Part shown: positions 22,820 through 23,103 of the stretch, piece by piece
How positions within the stretch are numbered: position 1 is the stretch's first letter
Layout: the number at the start of each line of letters is the position of its first letter
NCBI GenBank assembly: GCA_050943255.1
Contig: JBMNOV010000031.1
Span: 1-23,103 of the forward strand
Origin: UBA4844 sp050943255
GTDB lineage: Bacteria > Bacillota > Syntrophomonadia > Syntrophomonadales > Syntrophomonadaceae
Length of the DNA stretch: 23,103 nt
Direction of reading: 5' to 3'
The notes under the pieces: model-generated
Seen by the model: only the letters and a program-made list of their open reading frames with translations
What the model was told of the DNA's origin: nothing
Database searches by the model: none
Position numbers and translations under genes: made by a program

Positions 22820-23103
22820 TCATTTTTTTCTATTCCTCTTAAATGCAGGACCTGGCTGTGGTGTTATATCCAGTGGTTGTAAAATTTCTGGCCGGATATG
22901 CTGTACTGGTACTGGTGAGCGTACCAGAATACTTTTCATAGCTCGGTAATTAAAAGGAATTAATGGCCATAGATAAGGTACCCCAAATGATTTGGTAAAA
23001 GCCAGCAGTAAAACCCCAAAAACTGTGGCGGCGATAAACCCTGGTAATCTTAGGAATCCTACCCCTGCTAGAATAAAAAGCCGTAATAATCGATTAGCCA
23101 TGG
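22820..23103 (-). CDS. C-terminus of a GerA/SpoVAF-family spore germination protein (partial)
   Basis: This reads on the minus strand to the right edge, where the protein is cut off at its N-terminal side. Its last 94 or so residues contain a hydrophobic segment (FIAATVFGVLLLAFT), then the highly conserved KSFGVPYLWPLIPFNYRAMK. A basic tail follows (VRSPVPVQHIRPEI, then FKRNRKK). That ending belongs to the GerA/GerKA/SpoVAF family of membrane proteins that take part in sensing germinants in the spore inner membrane. Which subfamily cannot be told. The ATG at 23101 is probably an internal codon, since the rest of the protein lies outside. Confidence 0.85.
   Translation of the reverse strand, partial: MANRLLRLFILAGVGFLRLPGFIAATVFGVLLLAFTKSFGVPYLWPLIPFNYRAMKSILVRSPVPVQHIRPEILQPLDITPQPGPAFKRNRKK

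Overview
The window is an AT-rich chromosomal stretch of a spore-forming, anaerobic, low-GC Gram-positive bacterium, best matched to the class Clostridia and possibly a Syntrophomonas-like lineage. The evidence is strong AGGAGG-type ribosome binding sites, a T-box leader, two sporulation or germination genes (a YyaC-like protein and the end of a GerA-family receptor subunit), ferredoxin-linked indolepyruvate oxidoreductase genes, and a phasin-like gene next to a UbiB kinase. The family placement is inference from gene content. No insertion sequence, phage structural gene, integrase or CRISPR array is visible.

Layout. 1-3000: the possible end of a membrane protein, an isochorismatase-like hydrolase, then a minus-strand pair of ECF sigma factor and membrane anti-sigma factor. 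3000-4220: Mrp/NBP35 iron-sulfur carrier ATPase and an unrecognised 48-residue protein. 4230-6740, minus strand: FAD oxidoreductase with a Rieske domain, a DUF1540 mini-protein and a PaaI-type thioesterase, each probably its own unit. 6800-10030: nitroreductase, tRNA-Lys(CTT) on the minus strand, a phasin-like protein with a UbiB kinase, and a small minus-strand helical protein. 10150-12120: a T-box-controlled operon of an Lrp/AsnC regulator and a PLP aminotransferase. 12215-14430: an unknown helical protein whose ribosome binding site lies inside a 14-bp hairpin, then a beta-CASP metallo-beta-lactamase RNase-like enzyme. 14640-17590: a DnaD-like helicase loader, a divergent DnaB-family helicase and a 101-residue unknown protein. 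17600-20140: spermidine synthase, HisC-type aminotransferase and a YyaC-like spore protein. 20330-22680: iorA and iorB. 22820-end: the C-terminus of a GerA-family germination protein on the minus strand.

How the genes may work together. The T-box operon looks like amino-acid-responsive control of a transaminase. Its UGGU acceptor bulge and a GCC candidate specifier point to alanine rather than serine. The HisC-type aminotransferase and IorAB are close enough to suggest an aromatic amino acid fermentation route (transaminase to aryl-pyruvate to aryl-acetyl-CoA), although an ordinary histidine role is equally possible. The DnaD/DnaB/ORF101 group is the most unusual part of the window: a self-contained helicase-loader and helicase cassette with its own extended -10 promoter, an inverted repeat over the -35 element, and an internal terminator-like hairpin. 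Start codons were chosen from ribosome binding site position. Several genes appear to start at TTG or GTG, and the isochorismatase-like gene may start at a non-standard codon.
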